Assembly (NCBI GenBank): GCA_016302545.1
Contig: JAEDNK010000098.1
Span: 1-5,369 of the forward strand
DNA from: Bacillota bacterium
Lineage (GTDB): Bacteria > Bacillota > Clostridia > Peptostreptococcales > Anaerovoracaceae
Length of the DNA stretch: 5,369 bases
Reading direction: 5' to 3'
Shown here piece by piece: positions 5,362 to 5,369 of this stretch. Under the pieces are notes generated by a model. That model did not search any database. It saw nothing but the letters and a program-made list of their open reading frames with translations, and was not told the DNA's origin. The position numbers were made by a program, and so were the translations under genes. Each line of letters opens with the position of its first letter. Position 1 is the first letter of the stretch.

Positions 5362-5369
5362 GCGGCATG

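Overview
The window looks like chromosomal DNA of an anaerobic Firmicute of the class Clostridia. The reasons are strong AGGAGG-type ribosome binding sites, sigma-A promoters with extended -10 elements, a candidate Firmicute-type LexA box, and a cytosolic [FeFe] hydrogenase that resembles the group B type of fermentative clostridia. Genus cannot be settled from the sequence. I see no insertion sequence, CRISPR array or rRNA.

Layout, left to right. The 3' end of an NhaC-type Na+/H+ antiporter gene (1-228, +) is closed by a rho-independent terminator (271-311). A promoter (363-392) then drives a 326-residue membrane-anchored LuxR-type regulator (437-1417, +) with about seven predicted helices and a C-terminal HTH. 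It converges on dinB (1437-2699, -), a Y-family DNA polymerase IV. The two stop codons are only 19 bp apart, and the regulator's terminator hairpin (1419-1454) overlaps the end of dinB.

The region between dinB and the hydrogenase gene (2700-2875) is a compact divergent control region. The dinB promoter (-35 TGGACA, extended -10 TGGTATAAT) carries a LexA-like box in its spacer, so dinB is probably SOS-regulated. Facing the other way is a second extended -10 promoter for the hydrogenase. That promoter's -10 overlaps the first in-frame ATG, so translation most likely starts at a TTG further down, behind a strong GGAAGGAG.

The hydrogenase (2876-4315, +) is a one-subunit iron-sulphur enzyme with many ferredoxin-type cysteines and all three H-cluster cysteine motifs, in variant form. 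It should exchange electrons between ferredoxin and protons/H2 in the cytosol. It is followed after 32 bp by a major facilitator gene (4348-5196, +), probably in the same transcript. This transporter appears to have lost about 100-120 residues from its middle without breaking the frame.

The right end holds a T-arm-like tRNA 3' fragment (5211-5235), a strong hairpin between converging transcripts (5245-5282) and a complete tRNA-Pro with anticodon CGG on the minus strand (5285-5361).

Most of the window is ordinary clostridial housekeeping and energy metabolism. The points most worth a second look are the internally deleted transporter, the SOS operator inside the dinB promoter, the variant H-cluster motifs and TTG start of the hydrogenase, the membrane-bound LuxR protein and the tRNA remnant.
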